Assembly: GCA_024693025.1 (NCBI GenBank) | Contig: JAILLS010000040.1 | Location: 1 to 50,762 of the forward strand | DNA: 50,762 bases | Reading direction: 5' to 3' | Source of the DNA: Succinivibrio sp. | GTDB taxonomy: Bacteria; Pseudomonadota; Gammaproteobacteria; Enterobacterales; Succinivibrionaceae | Translations under genes and position numbers: made by a program | Shown: positions 43,801 to 50,762 of the stretch, piece by piece | Numbering within the stretch: the stretch's first letter is position 1 | How the letters are laid out: each line of letters begins with the position of its first letter | The notes under the pieces: model-generated | What the model was told of the DNA's origin: nothing | Database searches by the model: none | What the model saw: the letters and a program-made list of their open reading frames with translations, nothing else

Positions 43801-44759
43801 AGCGTTCCAGACTCAGACAGATCTGGGCCGAGAATACCTATCAGATGCAGGCGCTGCGTGATAATCCGCAGTGCGCTAAAGAAGAGTATGACGCCAAGCT
43901 TGAAATGGATGATCCCGGCCTGTTTGTCAACCTCAGCTTTGATCCTAAGGAAGATGTGGCTGCCCCTTATATTGCCAAGGGCGTGGCGCCTAAGGTTGCG
44001 ATCCTGCGTGAGCAGGGCGTCAATTCCCAGAGCGAGATGGCCGCTGCCTTCAACCGGGCAGGCTTCAGCTGCATCGACGTGCATATGAGCGATATCCTCA
44101 GCGGCAGAGTCAGCCTTAAGGACTTCAAAGGCTTTGCTGCCTGCGGCGGCTTCTCCTATGGTGACGTGTTAGGTGCCGGTGAGGGCTGGGCCAAGACCGT
44201 GCTGTTCAATCCGCAGGCCAAAGAGGAGTTTGACAGTTTCTTCAAGCGTCAGGATACCTTTGCCTTAGGCGTGTGCAACGGCTGTCAGATGATGGCCACG
44301 CTGCGTGAGCTGATCCCGGGTGCAGCCCTGTGGCCGCGCTTTGTGACCAATCTCTCCGAGCGCTTTGAAGCCCGTTTTGTTGAAGTTGAGATCACCAAAT
44401 CTCCATCCCTGTTCTTTGACGGGATGGCAGGCTCACAGCTGCCGATCGTCGTCTCCCATGGTGAAGGACGGGCAGAATTTGGCAGTGAGGAACAGCTTAA
44501 CAGCCTCAAGGAGCAGGGGCTTGAGGCGATGCGCTATATCGACCATCGCGGTCAGGTGGCCAGCACCTATCCGCTCAATCCTAACGGCTCGCCTGAAGGC
44601 ATTACCTCAGTTACCACCCCGGATGGCCGCTTTACCATCATGATGCCGCATCCTGAGCGCGTGATGCGGACCGTGGCTAACTCCTGGCACCCGGATGACT
44701 GGGATGAAGACAGTCCATGGCTGAGAATCTTCAGAAACGCCCGTAAGGCTATCGGTTAA
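40869..44759 (+). CDS. purL: Phosphoribosylformylglycinamidine synthase (large single-chain form)
   Basis: The fourth step of purine synthesis: converts FGAR to FGAM using glutamine and ATP. At 1296 residues it is the fused gammaproteobacterial form. N-terminal PurS-like domain, linker with [12 protein letters not shown], two AIR-synthase-like halves ([30 protein letters not shown] and the GKDSMSMK stretch), then a class I glutaminase with nucleophile Cys1136 (GVCNGCQMM) and the His/Glu pair near PHPERVMR. Monocistronic, closed by a strong terminator. Confidence 0.98.
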   Translation: MDIIHGSAALSSFRIDKLKEALNAQGITVEALSTHYVHFVDVSEPLTDKEQEVLAHILTYGPKMQEQLHDGALLLVVPRLGTISPWSSKATDIAHNCGLMKINRLERGIAYNCRFSKELTEAQLEQFKALIHDRMMEVVLTDYAEAQALFKQQTPAPYQTVPLTSDGLAAIEKANVELGLALNPEEMQYLLDSFKGLGRDPTDIELYMFAQMNSEHCRHKVFNAAWNIDGQDQEKSLFGMIRNTFKTHPDYVLSAYKDNAAVMEGSKAGRFFPDSNGQWEYHVEDMPILMKVETHNHPTAISPFPGAATGSGGEIRDEGATGVGSRPKAGLCGFSVSNLRIPHAVRPWEHDFGKPSRISSALQIMLDGPLGAASFNNEFGRPNLCGYFRTYEEEVESFNGREIRGYHKPIMLAGGWGNIRREHIQKDHIDPGAKLIVLGGPAMNIGLGGGAASSMNSGTSSEDLDFASVQRGNPEMQRRCQEVIDACWRLGDQNPIMFIHDVGAGGLSNAMPELVADGGVGGHFQLRDIPNDEKGMSPLQIWCNESQERYVVAVAADKFPVFKSFCERERAQYAVIGVATEERRIVLEDAFFKNRPIDLPLDILLGKPPRTHKVVKSSKPQFKPFDESGIKLSEAAERVLRLPTVSEKTFLITIGDRSVTGLTARDQMVGPWQVPVADVAVTCASYDTYHGEAAAIGERTPVALIDHAASVRLAVAEAITNIAAADIGELNRVKLSANWMAPNGHPGEDAGLYEAVKTLGEELGPELELTVPVGKDSMSMKTTWQENGREKSVTAPLSLIISAFARVEDVRKTLTPQLQTTCGQTKLIYVDLGDRRNRLGGSALAQVYRQLGDQCADLDSPARLKGLFDSVQFLNQKGKLLAYHDISDGGLFTTICEMSFAGHVGLRCEIGLLGQDDLAILFSEEPGAVMQVRAADEELVLNVLSGHGLANCAFTVGSLRADDRIVFTRDGREVLSEQRSRLRQIWAENTYQMQALRDNPQCAKEEYDAKLEMDDPGLFVNLSFDPKEDVAAPYIAKGVAPKVAILREQGVNSQSEMAAAFNRAGFSCIDVHMSDILSGRVSLKDFKGFAACGGFSYGDVLGAGEGWAKTVLFNPQAKEEFDSFFKRQDTFALGVCNGCQMMATLRELIPGAALWPRFVTNLSERFEARFVEVEITKSPSLFFDGMAGSQLPIVVSHGEGRAEFGSEEQLNSLKEQGLEAMRYIDHRGQVASTYPLNPNGSPEGITSVTTPDGRFTIMMPHPERVMRTVANSWHPDDWDEDSPWLRIFRNARKAIG

Positions 44760-44773
44760 GCTTTACAGACGGC

Positions 44774-44810
44774 AAAAGCCCCGTGAGTATCAAGCTCACG
44801 GGGCTTTTTT
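44774..44810 (+). terminator. Intrinsic terminator of purL
   Basis: AAAAGCCCCGTGAG (44774-44787), loop TATCAAG, CTCACGGGGCTTTT, then further T. A strong 14-bp stem, 14 bases after the purL stop. Confidence 0.95.
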
Positions 44811-44811
44811 A

Positions 44812-44847
44812 TAAAAAAAGGTCAGCCCCCAAGTCTGGGGCTGACCC
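44812..44847 (-). terminator. Intrinsic terminator of the sugar-acid operon
   Basis: Perfect 12-bp stem GGTCAGCCCCCA (44820-44831) / TGGGGGCTGACC (44836-44847) with a 4-base loop and, on the minus strand, a run of seven T. It lies about 20 bases after the dehydrogenase stop, back to back with the purL terminator. Confidence 0.95.
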
Positions 44848-44869
44848 AAAGCGATGACTAAATTTATTA

Positions 44870-45637
44870 TTATTTTACTAAATAACCGCCATCCACCGGG
44901 ATAATCGCGCCGCCTAAATAGTCAGAGGCGTGAGAGCTCAGGAAGATCACGGTGCCCTTCATATCTTCACCACTACCCCAGCGGTGGGCCGGGATGCGAT
45001 CAGTGATCTGCTGATAGCGCGGATTATTCTTGTCAAGCAGCGCCTCATTCATTTCCGTGGCCATATAGCCTGGAGCGATGGAATTAACGTTGATGCCTCT
45101 GGCAATCCAGTCATTGGACAGCTCCTTGGTCAGCTGCGTTACGCCGCCCTTGGCTGCGGTATAGGCAGGTACTGTCTGACCGCCAAACCAGGAGACCATG
45201 GAGGCAATGGTGATAATCTTGCCATAACCTTTCTTGAGCATGACCTGAGCGGCTTTCTGACAGAGGAAGAACACTGAATGCAGATTCACATTGATCACCT
45301 CATCCCATTCATTTTCAGGGAAGACCTCGGCACTGTGACGACGCTGAATGCCGTGAGCGGTGACCAGAATGTCGAGATCTCCGCCTAAAGCTTTGAGGCA
45401 GTCATCAAAACAGGTAAAGCAGTTCTGGCGCACTGAGAGATCAGCTTTAACGCCATGGCATTTAAAGCCCCGCTTGCAGAAATCCTCTGCCACGCCGTAG
45501 ACCTTGTCAGAAGTGCCGACAATCACGACCTCGGCGCCTGACTCCATCAGGCCTTCAGCCATACCATAGCCTAGTCCGCGGGTACCGCCCGTGACGATAG
45601 CCTTTTTTCCTTCGATATCAAATAACTTATTTACCAT
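44870..45637 (-). CDS. SDR-family sugar-acid dehydrogenase, KduD-like
   Basis: A 255-residue short-chain dehydrogenase. NAD(P)-binding TGGTRGLG (16-23) and catalytic Ser146, Tyr159 and Lys163 (YTAAK) are in place. The blocks AHGIQRRHSAEVFPENEWDEVINVNLHSVF and FGGQTVPAYTAAKGGVTQLTKEL are typical of KduD (2-dehydro-3-deoxy-D-gluconate 5-dehydrogenase) and close relatives such as gluconate/idonate dehydrogenases. It is the last gene of a unit with a sugar-acid dehydratase and TRAP transporter, 20 bases after dctM, so it oxidises or reduces an intermediate of that pathway; the exact substrate is uncertain. Confidence 0.85.
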   Translation of the reverse strand: MVNKLFDIEGKKAIVTGGTRGLGYGMAEGLMESGAEVVIVGTSDKVYGVAEDFCKRGFKCHGVKADLSVRQNCFTCFDDCLKALGGDLDILVTAHGIQRRHSAEVFPENEWDEVINVNLHSVFFLCQKAAQVMLKKGYGKIITIASMVSWFGGQTVPAYTAAKGGVTQLTKELSNDWIARGINVNSIAPGYMATEMNEALLDKNNPRYQQITDRIPAHRWGSGEDMKGTVIFLSSHASDYLGGAIIPVDGGYLVK

Positions 45638-45657
45638 TTTTCATTCCTTAAATTTGT

Positions 45658-46938
45658 CTAAACTAAATTACCCAGCCAGGTGGACAGGCCCGGCACAAAG
45701 GCAAACAGCAGGGCGCAGGCAACTTCCACTAAAATAAACGGAATCACCTGCGAGGAGACCTGTGAAACCGGCTGCTTGGAGATCCCGCAGGAGACGAACA
45801 GCGTGGTACCAAAAGGCGGAGTGGCCTGTCCCATGGCGAGCAGGAACACAAAGACCAGACCAAAGTGCACCGGATCAACGCCGAACTTTAAGGCGATCGG
45901 GGCCAGAATCGGGCCTAGAATCAGATTGGTGGCGCCTACCTCGAGGAACATGCCGCAGATGGTCAGCAGCACCACAATCAGCACCATGAACATCTCAGGA
46001 CTGCTGGCGACTGCCATAAAGGCCTCTGTCACATACACCGGCACGCGATAATAGGTCAGAAGATAGCCAAAGATCTGAGCGGTGACCACCAGGAACATGA
46101 TGTTGGCAGTCGTCACTGAGGAGCTTTGAATAATCTCCCAGTAGTTCTTGCCGCTGAGCTCGCGATAGATGCACAGACAGACGAAGAAGCCATAGAACAC
46201 AGCCACTACCGCAGATTCAGTCGGGGTGAAAATGCCGCTGTAAATGCCGCCTAGGATCACCACCGGCATGAGCAGCGCCCAGACTGCACTTCTGAAGGAC
46301 TTCAAAAAGCGCAGGAATGAGAAGCCGCTCTCTACCGGGAAATTCTCGCGTTTTGCCTTTACATAAGCCCATGCGCACAGCGCAATACCGCAGATAAGAC
46401 CAGGCAGAATACCCGCCATCAGCAGCTTTGCCACCGAGGTATTGGTGATATTGCCATAGATCACGAACACGGTTGAAGGCGGGATCACGATCCCCAGAGT
46501 ACCGCCGATGGCCTGCACCGCAGCCGAATAGGACTTAGGATAGCCGCGCTTGACCATCTCAGGGTACATCAGTCCGCCGATGGCTGCCGTGGTAGCCACG
46601 GACGAGCCGGAGATGGCCGCAAAGAAGGTACAGGCTACGATGGAGACCAGGGAAATACCGCCTGAAATCCAGCCCACCAGCGTATCGGCAAACTTGACCA
46701 GGCGTCTTGACAGACCGCCTTTGGCCATAATATCGCCCGCGAGAAAGAAGGCCGGGAGCGCCAGCATGGAGAAGTTATTGCAGCCGGCAAACATCTTCTG
46801 GGTAATCAGCGACATGGAGAGATGCGGATCGATGGCAATAGCCACCACGATGGAGCCGCCTAAAGCCCAGGTAATCGGCATGCCGATGATCATGGTCACT
46901 GCCAGGGTCAACAGCATCAAAATCGCAGAAATAGCCAT
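45658..46938 (-). CDS. TRAP transporter large permease subunit (DctM type)
   Basis: A 426-residue, about 12-helix ion-coupled permease of the TRAP family. Typical blocks are MLALPAFFLAGDIMAKGG, AISGSSVATTAAIGGLMYPEMVKRGY, GTLGIVIPPSTVFVIYG and GQATPPFGTTLFVS. It works with the DctQ subunit encoded 2 bases upstream and the binding protein to import an organic or sugar acid with sodium. Substrate not readable from this subunit. Confidence 0.95.
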   Translation of the reverse strand: MAISAILMLLTLAVTMIIGMPITWALGGSIVVAIAIDPHLSMSLITQKMFAGCNNFSMLALPAFFLAGDIMAKGGLSRRLVKFADTLVGWISGGISLVSIVACTFFAAISGSSVATTAAIGGLMYPEMVKRGYPKSYSAAVQAIGGTLGIVIPPSTVFVIYGNITNTSVAKLLMAGILPGLICGIALCAWAYVKAKRENFPVESGFSFLRFLKSFRSAVWALLMPVVILGGIYSGIFTPTESAVVAVFYGFFVCLCIYRELSGKNYWEIIQSSSVTTANIMFLVVTAQIFGYLLTYYRVPVYVTEAFMAVASSPEMFMVLIVVLLTICGMFLEVGATNLILGPILAPIALKFGVDPVHFGLVFVFLLAMGQATPPFGTTLFVSCGISKQPVSQVSSQVIPFILVEVACALLFAFVPGLSTWLGNLV

Positions 46939-46940
46939 CT

Positions 46941-47435
46941 TTAATTCTCCTTGCTCTCAGCTTGAGGCTGCTTTAAGGCATCATAGAGCTCAAACAGCGA
47001 GGCAATGGCAGAGAGCAGAAAGCCGATGCCTAAGATTGCATACATGATCTGCATCGAGATCCCCATCGCCGGAGAGGATTGCGAGGCAGAGGTGACAATC
47101 ATGCCAAACGAGCTGTAGAAGAACACTACCGTGATCGCTAAAGCCAGAGCACAGCGCAGGGCGTGCAGCCACTTGTCATACTCAGGCTTGAGGTAATTAT
47201 CGATAATATCGATACGCACCAGCTGCTTTGAGGTGATTGCCAGATTCATCCCCATCAGAGTCAGAGTCACGTACAGATAACGCGACAATTCTTCTGACCA
47301 GGGAATGGAGTAAAACACCAGATACCGAGTTGCAGTCTGCACAAAGATCACGGTCATCATGACAATCATGCACACGCCGATAAAGGCTCTGACTCCCAAC
47401 TGCACTCGGTTAAAAACGACGCGCAAACTCTCCAT
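46941..47435 (-). CDS. TRAP transporter small permease subunit (DctQ type)
   Basis: A 164-residue, four-helix membrane protein; the IPWSEELSRYLYVTLTLMGMNLAI segment after the first helices is the DctQ signature, and LVRIDIID precedes the amphipathic loop. It lies between the binding protein (18 bases upstream) and the large subunit. Confidence 0.93.
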   Translation of the reverse strand: MESLRVVFNRVQLGVRAFIGVCMIVMMTVIFVQTATRYLVFYSIPWSEELSRYLYVTLTLMGMNLAITSKQLVRIDIIDNYLKPEYDKWLHALRCALALAITVVFFYSSFGMIVTSASQSSPAMGISMQIMYAILGIGFLLSAIASLFELYDALKQPQAESKEN

Positions 47436-47453
47436 AACTCCCAGCTCCTAAAC

Positions 47454-48443
47454 TTATTTGGCCAGAGCGCTGATCTTCTCGGCCATTTCCTTGAAACTAG
47501 CGCCATATTTGTCACGGACACTCTGAGTCTTGCTGATGAACTCGCTCTTCTCAGGATAGGTCACCTTCATGCCCTTAGATTCGAGGTTGGCAATCGCTTC
47601 CTTATCCATCTTGCGGGACAGGACACGCTCATCTACAGAGGCCTTGGCCATCGCCTCATTTAAGATCTTCTGATCTTCAGGCTTAAGCTCGTTCCAGACC
47701 TTAGGCGAGAACAGAATGAACACGGTTGAATAGCAGTGCTCAGTCATGGCCATGTGCTTGTTGACCTCCACCACGTTGTTCTTGTCGATAACCGTGGCCG
47801 GATTCTCCTGACCGTCAATGGCACCCTGCTGCAGACCGGTATAGGCATCTGACCAGGACATCGGCACCGGATCTGCGCCAAGAGTGGCCCAGAGATCCTG
47901 ATGGATCTTGTTTTCCATCACGCGAATACGCATGCCTGCCACGTCAGCGACTGAATTGACATCCTTGACTGAATTGGTCAGATTGCGGAAGCCTGACTCC
48001 CAGATGGCAAAGCCGTGCAGATTGGTTTTCTCAAGCTTGTTTAGATATTCACAGCCGATATCGCCCAGAAACACCTTATCGGCATGCTCGGTTGAGGTAA
48101 TGGTATAAGGCAGATCAAAGACGGCAATGCTTGGCTCAAAGTTGACCAGCACGGACTGGTTCACCACGGCCATGTCCAGATCTCCTGCCTGCACGCTCTC
48201 CACATTTTCACGCTCTGTACCAAGCTGACCGTTGTGGAAGGTGTGAATCACAAGGTGGCCTTTGCTCTTCTCGGCTACATCCTTGGCAAACTGCTCAAGG
48301 CTCAGTCCGATGGCGCCATCGCCTGCTGAGGCCTGAGCAATTCTCAGTTCAATGGTATCAGCCTGTTTTTCTCCGCAGCCACTCAAGGAGCAGACTGCAG
48401 CAACTGCTAAACCTAAGCTCAATGCTTTAAACTTCTTATTCAT
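47454..48443 (-). CDS. TRAP transporter substrate-binding lipoprotein (DctP type)
   Basis: A 329-residue solute-binding protein. ATG 48443 is chosen over an upstream TTG at 48464 because AGGAG lies 7 bases before it and it gives a proper signal peptide. That signal ends in lipobox LSGC (Cys23), so the protein is predicted to be membrane-anchored, unlike most soluble DctP proteins. VADVAGMRIRVMENKIHQDLWATLGADPVPMSWSD contains the conserved arginine that salt-bridges the substrate carboxylate, and LQQGAIDGQENP follows. Substrate probably an aldonate or uronate given the neighbouring dehydratase. Confidence 0.93.
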   Translation of the reverse strand: MNKKFKALSLGLAVAAVCSLSGCGEKQADTIELRIAQASAGDGAIGLSLEQFAKDVAEKSKGHLVIHTFHNGQLGTERENVESVQAGDLDMAVVNQSVLVNFEPSIAVFDLPYTITSTEHADKVFLGDIGCEYLNKLEKTNLHGFAIWESGFRNLTNSVKDVNSVADVAGMRIRVMENKIHQDLWATLGADPVPMSWSDAYTGLQQGAIDGQENPATVIDKNNVVEVNKHMAMTEHCYSTVFILFSPKVWNELKPEDQKILNEAMAKASVDERVLSRKMDKEAIANLESKGMKVTYPEKSEFISKTQSVRDKYGASFKEMAEKISALAK

Positions 48444-48467
48444 AACAATACTCCTGATATGCAAAAA

Positions 48468-49715
48468 CTAAGGTAAAACTAAAGCTCCGTCCTGACCTCT
48501 GGTCTGAGTCCAGGTCGTAACTTCATCATGATTCGGATATTTAAGGGCCTCCTGCTCGTTAACTTCGATACCAAGGCCTGGCTTGTCATTGGCATAGACA
48601 TAGCCTCTGCGGAATTCAGGCATGCCCGGGAAGACCTCAAGCAGCGCACCCTTTTTCTCGTTCAGCTTCTGGATGACAAAATTAGGCGGCTCAATGCCTG
48701 ACCATTCCTGGACCCCAAAGTTCACCGAGCTTAAATCTAAATGGATGTTGGCAGCATGCCCGACAGGTGACATGTCACCTGGTCCGTGCCAGGCGGTTCT
48801 CACCCCGAACTGCTCGGCAAAGATGGCCAGCTTTTTAGCCGGAGTGATGCCGCCCAGCTGGGTGATATGCACCCGAATAAAATCGATCAGACGTCTGACA
48901 ATTAGAGTGCGGAACATGGCCTCATTGTTAAACAGCTCTCCCTCCGCTAGAGGCGTTGATGTGAGCATGCGCAGCTGCGCAAAATATTCAACCTGATTGA
49001 CCGGCAGAGGGTCTTCAAGGAAGAACAGCCGATAAGGCTCCAGGGCGCGTGCTAGCTCCAGAGCTTCAGCAGGACTGATTCTTTCATGCACGTCATGCAC
49101 GAGGTCAATCTCAAAACCAAGTTTCGCTCTGAGCTCCTCAAAGAGCTTGACCGTCTTTCTTATATACTCGCGGGAGTTTAGATAGATGCCAGGATAGGCA
49201 CCCTCAGGTGCGCTTCCAGGAGCTTTAAGATCAAGCCCTCCACCATATCCGCCTGACTGAACGCGCAGATGCCTGACGCCCAGTTCGCGATAGTAGGAGA
49301 TCTGCTCGCAGATCTCCTCGACACTGGCACCATCCACATGACGATAGACAGGCACGCCTTTTCTGACTGCTCCGCCTAGGAGCTGATAGACCGGCATAGA
49401 CGCCATCTTGCCTTTAATATCCCAGAGCGCGAGGTCGACTCCGGCAATAGCGTTGTTCTCCACGCCTCCATCCCGCCAGTAGGCGTTCTGATGCATAAGA
49501 CTCCACAGCTCCTGGATATCGGCCACATCTCTGCCAATGAGCAGCGGCTTTAAATAATCCAGCAGATAGGAGGTTACCGCCTTATAGCGATAAGCAAAGG
49601 TGGCATCGCCATAGCCGTAGAGACCTGGCTCGGAGGTTATAAGTTTGACCACCGTCAGGTTGATGCCTTCAGGTGCGGTGTTGATAACCTTTAGATCTTT
49701 GATTGTTACACTCAT
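48468..49715 (-). CDS. Mannonate dehydratase-family enzyme (RspA/ManD, enolase superfamily)
   Basis: A 415-residue enolase-superfamily protein. The start is ATG 49715; the longer frame back to 49796 would overlap gntR and has no family similarity. GDATFAYRYKAVTSYL, NAYWRDGGVENNAIAGVDLALWDIKGKM and the barrel motifs match RspA and D-mannonate dehydratase. Metal ligands are Asp208, Glu234 and Glu260, with His210 (DVHER) and His310 (WHGPGD) as acid/base candidates, each offset by a constant from the studied ManD enzymes. The C-terminus ends differently from the high-activity ManD group (no final DGT-WNW), so it may be a low-activity or different sugar-acid dehydratase. First gene of the operon. 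Confidence 0.85.
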   Translation of the reverse strand: MSVTIKDLKVINTAPEGINLTVVKLITSEPGLYGYGDATFAYRYKAVTSYLLDYLKPLLIGRDVADIQELWSLMHQNAYWRDGGVENNAIAGVDLALWDIKGKMASMPVYQLLGGAVRKGVPVYRHVDGASVEEICEQISYYRELGVRHLRVQSGGYGGGLDLKAPGSAPEGAYPGIYLNSREYIRKTVKLFEELRAKLGFEIDLVHDVHERISPAEALELARALEPYRLFFLEDPLPVNQVEYFAQLRMLTSTPLAEGELFNNEAMFRTLIVRRLIDFIRVHITQLGGITPAKKLAIFAEQFGVRTAWHGPGDMSPVGHAANIHLDLSSVNFGVQEWSGIEPPNFVIQKLNEKKGALLEVFPGMPEFRRGYVYANDKPGLGIEVNEQEALKYPNHDEVTTWTQTRGQDGALVLP

Positions 49716-49731
49716 CTTTGTCTCACTTGTT

Positions 49732-49746
49732 AGTTGTCTGACAAAT
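49732..49746. promoter_or_regulatory. GntR operator copy upstream of the dehydratase
   Basis: AGTTGTCTGACAAAT, 16 bases before the dehydratase ATG and downstream of the gntR stop. It matches 13 of 15 bases of the perfect palindrome in front of gntR and contains TTGTCTGACAA, which fits the TNGT-N3-ACNA pattern of FadR-type regulators. Confidence 0.75.
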
Positions 49747-49767
49747 ATTCTTAAAAAAAATAACTGC

Positions 49768-50457
49768 TTATTTATCCGAAATTTTATCCAAAGCATCCTG
49801 CAGATGCAGGGTCATGGCTTCCCAGGCGGCCTCGGCATCATGACTCTCTATCGCCGCAATAATCCTTTGATGATGCACAAGTCCATGTTCAAAACCAAAC
49901 ACCAGATTGGTATCCTGTGCCACCTTTACCGTCGCGGCAAACACATCGGTCAGGGCAAGGCCAATCAGCTCATTGCCGCAGGCAAACCCCACAATCTTGT
50001 GAAATTCAAGGTCCGCCTGAATAAAGTTCTGCGGGTTATCGACCGAATCCTGCATATGCTTAAGACTTTTCTGCAGTTTAGCTATAAGCTCAGCATGCGC
50101 TTTATTCTTCAGGGAGGCGCACATCCTGGCTGCATAGGGCTCAATCAGCAGTCTGAAGCTTAACAGCTTGTTAATGTCGATATAGTCACGATGTGAGAGA
50201 CTTGAAAAACTGTCTTTAGTGCTCCGCACATCATTAGTCATCAGATAGCACCCTTTGCCCTGCTCTGCCTTTAGAATGCCTAAAGCGCTGAACCTGCTTA
50301 TCACCGTACGCAAAGAGGCCCGTGACACGCCTAATTCTTTGGTCATCACCGTTTCAGAAGGGATCTGCTCCCCGACCTTCCATACCCCGGATTCAATCTG
50401 GCTGCGCAGATAATCACTGATCTGTGCGGTAACGGAAGTTCTTTTAATAACGGTCAT
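49768..50457 (-). CDS. GntR-family (FadR/FCD) transcriptional regulator
   Basis: A 229-residue regulator: winged helix-turn-helix (about 8-72, with QIPSETVMTKELGVSRASLRTVISRFSALGIL) and an all-helical FCD ligand domain with the metal-binding pattern DLEFHKIV ... HHQRIIAAIESHDAEAA. Regulators of this type (UxuR, ExuR, GntR relatives) answer to uronates or aldonates. It sits at the head of the dehydratase-TRAP-dehydrogenase genes, and a perfect operator overlaps its own predicted start site, so self-repression plus control of the operon is likely. Confidence 0.93.
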   Translation of the reverse strand: MTVIKRTSVTAQISDYLRSQIESGVWKVGEQIPSETVMTKELGVSRASLRTVISRFSALGILKAEQGKGCYLMTNDVRSTKDSFSSLSHRDYIDINKLLSFRLLIEPYAARMCASLKNKAHAELIAKLQKSLKHMQDSVDNPQNFIQADLEFHKIVGFACGNELIGLALTDVFAATVKVAQDTNLVFGFEHGLVHHQRIIAAIESHDAEAAWEAMTLHLQDALDKISDK

Positions 50458-50471
50458 GTTTAATCCTTGTC

Positions 50472-50486
50472 ACTTGTCTGACAAGT
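50472..50486. promoter_or_regulatory. GntR operator copy upstream of gntR
   Basis: ACTTGTCTGACAAGT, a perfect palindrome with 7-bp arms around a central T, 14 bases before the gntR ATG. It lies just downstream of the -10 TATAAT, covering the predicted transcription start. Confidence 0.8.
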
Positions 50487-50488
50487 TA

Positions 50489-50494
50489 ATTATA
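50489..50494 (-). promoter_or_regulatory. -10 element of gntR
   Basis: TATAAT on the minus strand, next to the operator; the expected -35 position has no good match. The rest of the 207-base gap up to 50664 also serves the divergent permease gene, for which I could not choose a promoter. Confidence 0.4.
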
Positions 50495-50664
50495 GGAGAT
50501 TTTCCCGGTCTTTTCGTGATCTGGATCGCTCTTTCTTGTTTTTATAGGTCCTGCTGCATTCAGCTTATTGATCTTGCAGTATTTATTCTTGTATCGCAGC
50601 ATTACAGCTTAAGCTAAACTTAGTCAGCATGTCTGAGAGGGCAGGCTTGGTTAAAGGAAGGCGC

Positions 50665-50762
50665 ATGGACAGCTCACGCAGAAAAGGCATCCTCATGGTG
50701 ATTATCGGCTCCTGTATGTGGGGAGTGAGCGGCTGTGCCGGTCAGTATCTGCTGCAGCGCTG
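50665..50762 (+). CDS. EamA/DMT-family permease, 3' end outside the window
   Basis: Only the first 32 codons are present. AAAGGAAG precedes the ATG, and the translation (KGILMVIIGSCMWGVSGCAGQYLL) is the first helix of a drug/metabolite-transporter (EamA) protein, where the W-G-x-x-G pattern is typical. Function beyond a small-molecule transporter cannot be told. It is divergent from gntR, so the operator there might also affect it. Confidence 0.75.
   Translation, partial: MDSSRRKGILMVIIGSCMWGVSGCAGQYLLQR

Noticed and set aside
49741..49770. Terminator for gntR in the T-rich stretch before the dehydratase
   Set aside because: There is a T-run on the minus strand but no stem before it; read-through from gntR remains possible.
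49716..49796. 27-residue N-terminal extension of the dehydratase
   Set aside because: It overlaps gntR and the operator, and homologues begin at the methionine encoded at 49715.

Overview
The window reads as chromosomal DNA of a motile, fermentative gammaproteobacterium. The complete Na+-translocating NADH:quinone reductase operon (nqrABCDEF), Vibrio-type flagellar regulators (FlrB/FlrC), map-glnD, zapG-degQ, rsmI/lpoA and xseB-ispA-dxs neighbourhoods point to Aeromonadales or a relative. The mix of pectin-type sugar catabolism, a TRAP transporter for a sugar acid and rather plain metabolic genes makes a gut-associated Succinivibrionaceae my best guess. That is inference from gene content, not a marker-gene result. 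Coding density is high. I saw no tRNA, rRNA, CRISPR array, insertion sequence or prophage gene.

Layout. 1-2217: 3' part of an MMPL/RND-type exporter. 2323-5838: map and glnD. 5847-8269 (minus): an unrecognised secreted 614-residue protein and a small lipoprotein. 8484-14132: a sigma-54 activator with a PrpR-like sensor domain, divergent from GH105 unsaturated glycuronyl hydrolase, a GPH-family sugar symporter and a TIM-barrel sugar isomerase; a near-perfect sigma-54 promoter sits in front of the GH105 gene. 14363-20260 (minus): nqrABCDEF. 20672-28951 (minus): pheS, pheT, xseB, ispA, dxs, yajQ, ampG, tightly packed. 29227-31248 (minus): degQ and zapG. 31585-34647 (plus): sspB, then the flagellar two-component pair flrB-flrC behind its own sigma-54 promoter. 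34644-37379: rsmI and lpoA, divergent. 37447-40487 (minus): fliS, fliT and a Maf flagellin-glycosylation protein, again behind a sigma-54 promoter; an unannotated 47-residue basic ORF lies just upstream. 40869-44759: purL. 44870-50457 (minus): a GntR/FCD regulator, a mannonate-dehydratase-family enzyme, a three-gene TRAP transporter and a KduD-like dehydrogenase, with two copies of a TTGTCTGACAA operator. 50665 to the end: the start of an EamA/DMT permease.

How it fits together. Two carbohydrate-acid loci (10.6-14.1 kb and 44.9-50.5 kb) look like parts of plant-cell-wall uronate use: an imported unsaturated disaccharide is opened by GH105, and a TRAP-imported sugar acid is dehydrated and oxidised. 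They use different control: a sigma-54 activator for the first and a GntR repressor for the second. The flagellar pieces form a small hierarchy inside the window: FlrC (33.2 kb) is a sigma-54 activator and the fliS operon (40.5 kb) has a textbook sigma-54 promoter. The most unusual single-protein observation is that the small subunit of exonuclease VII ends in a tail that copies the C-terminal tip of single-stranded-DNA-binding protein.
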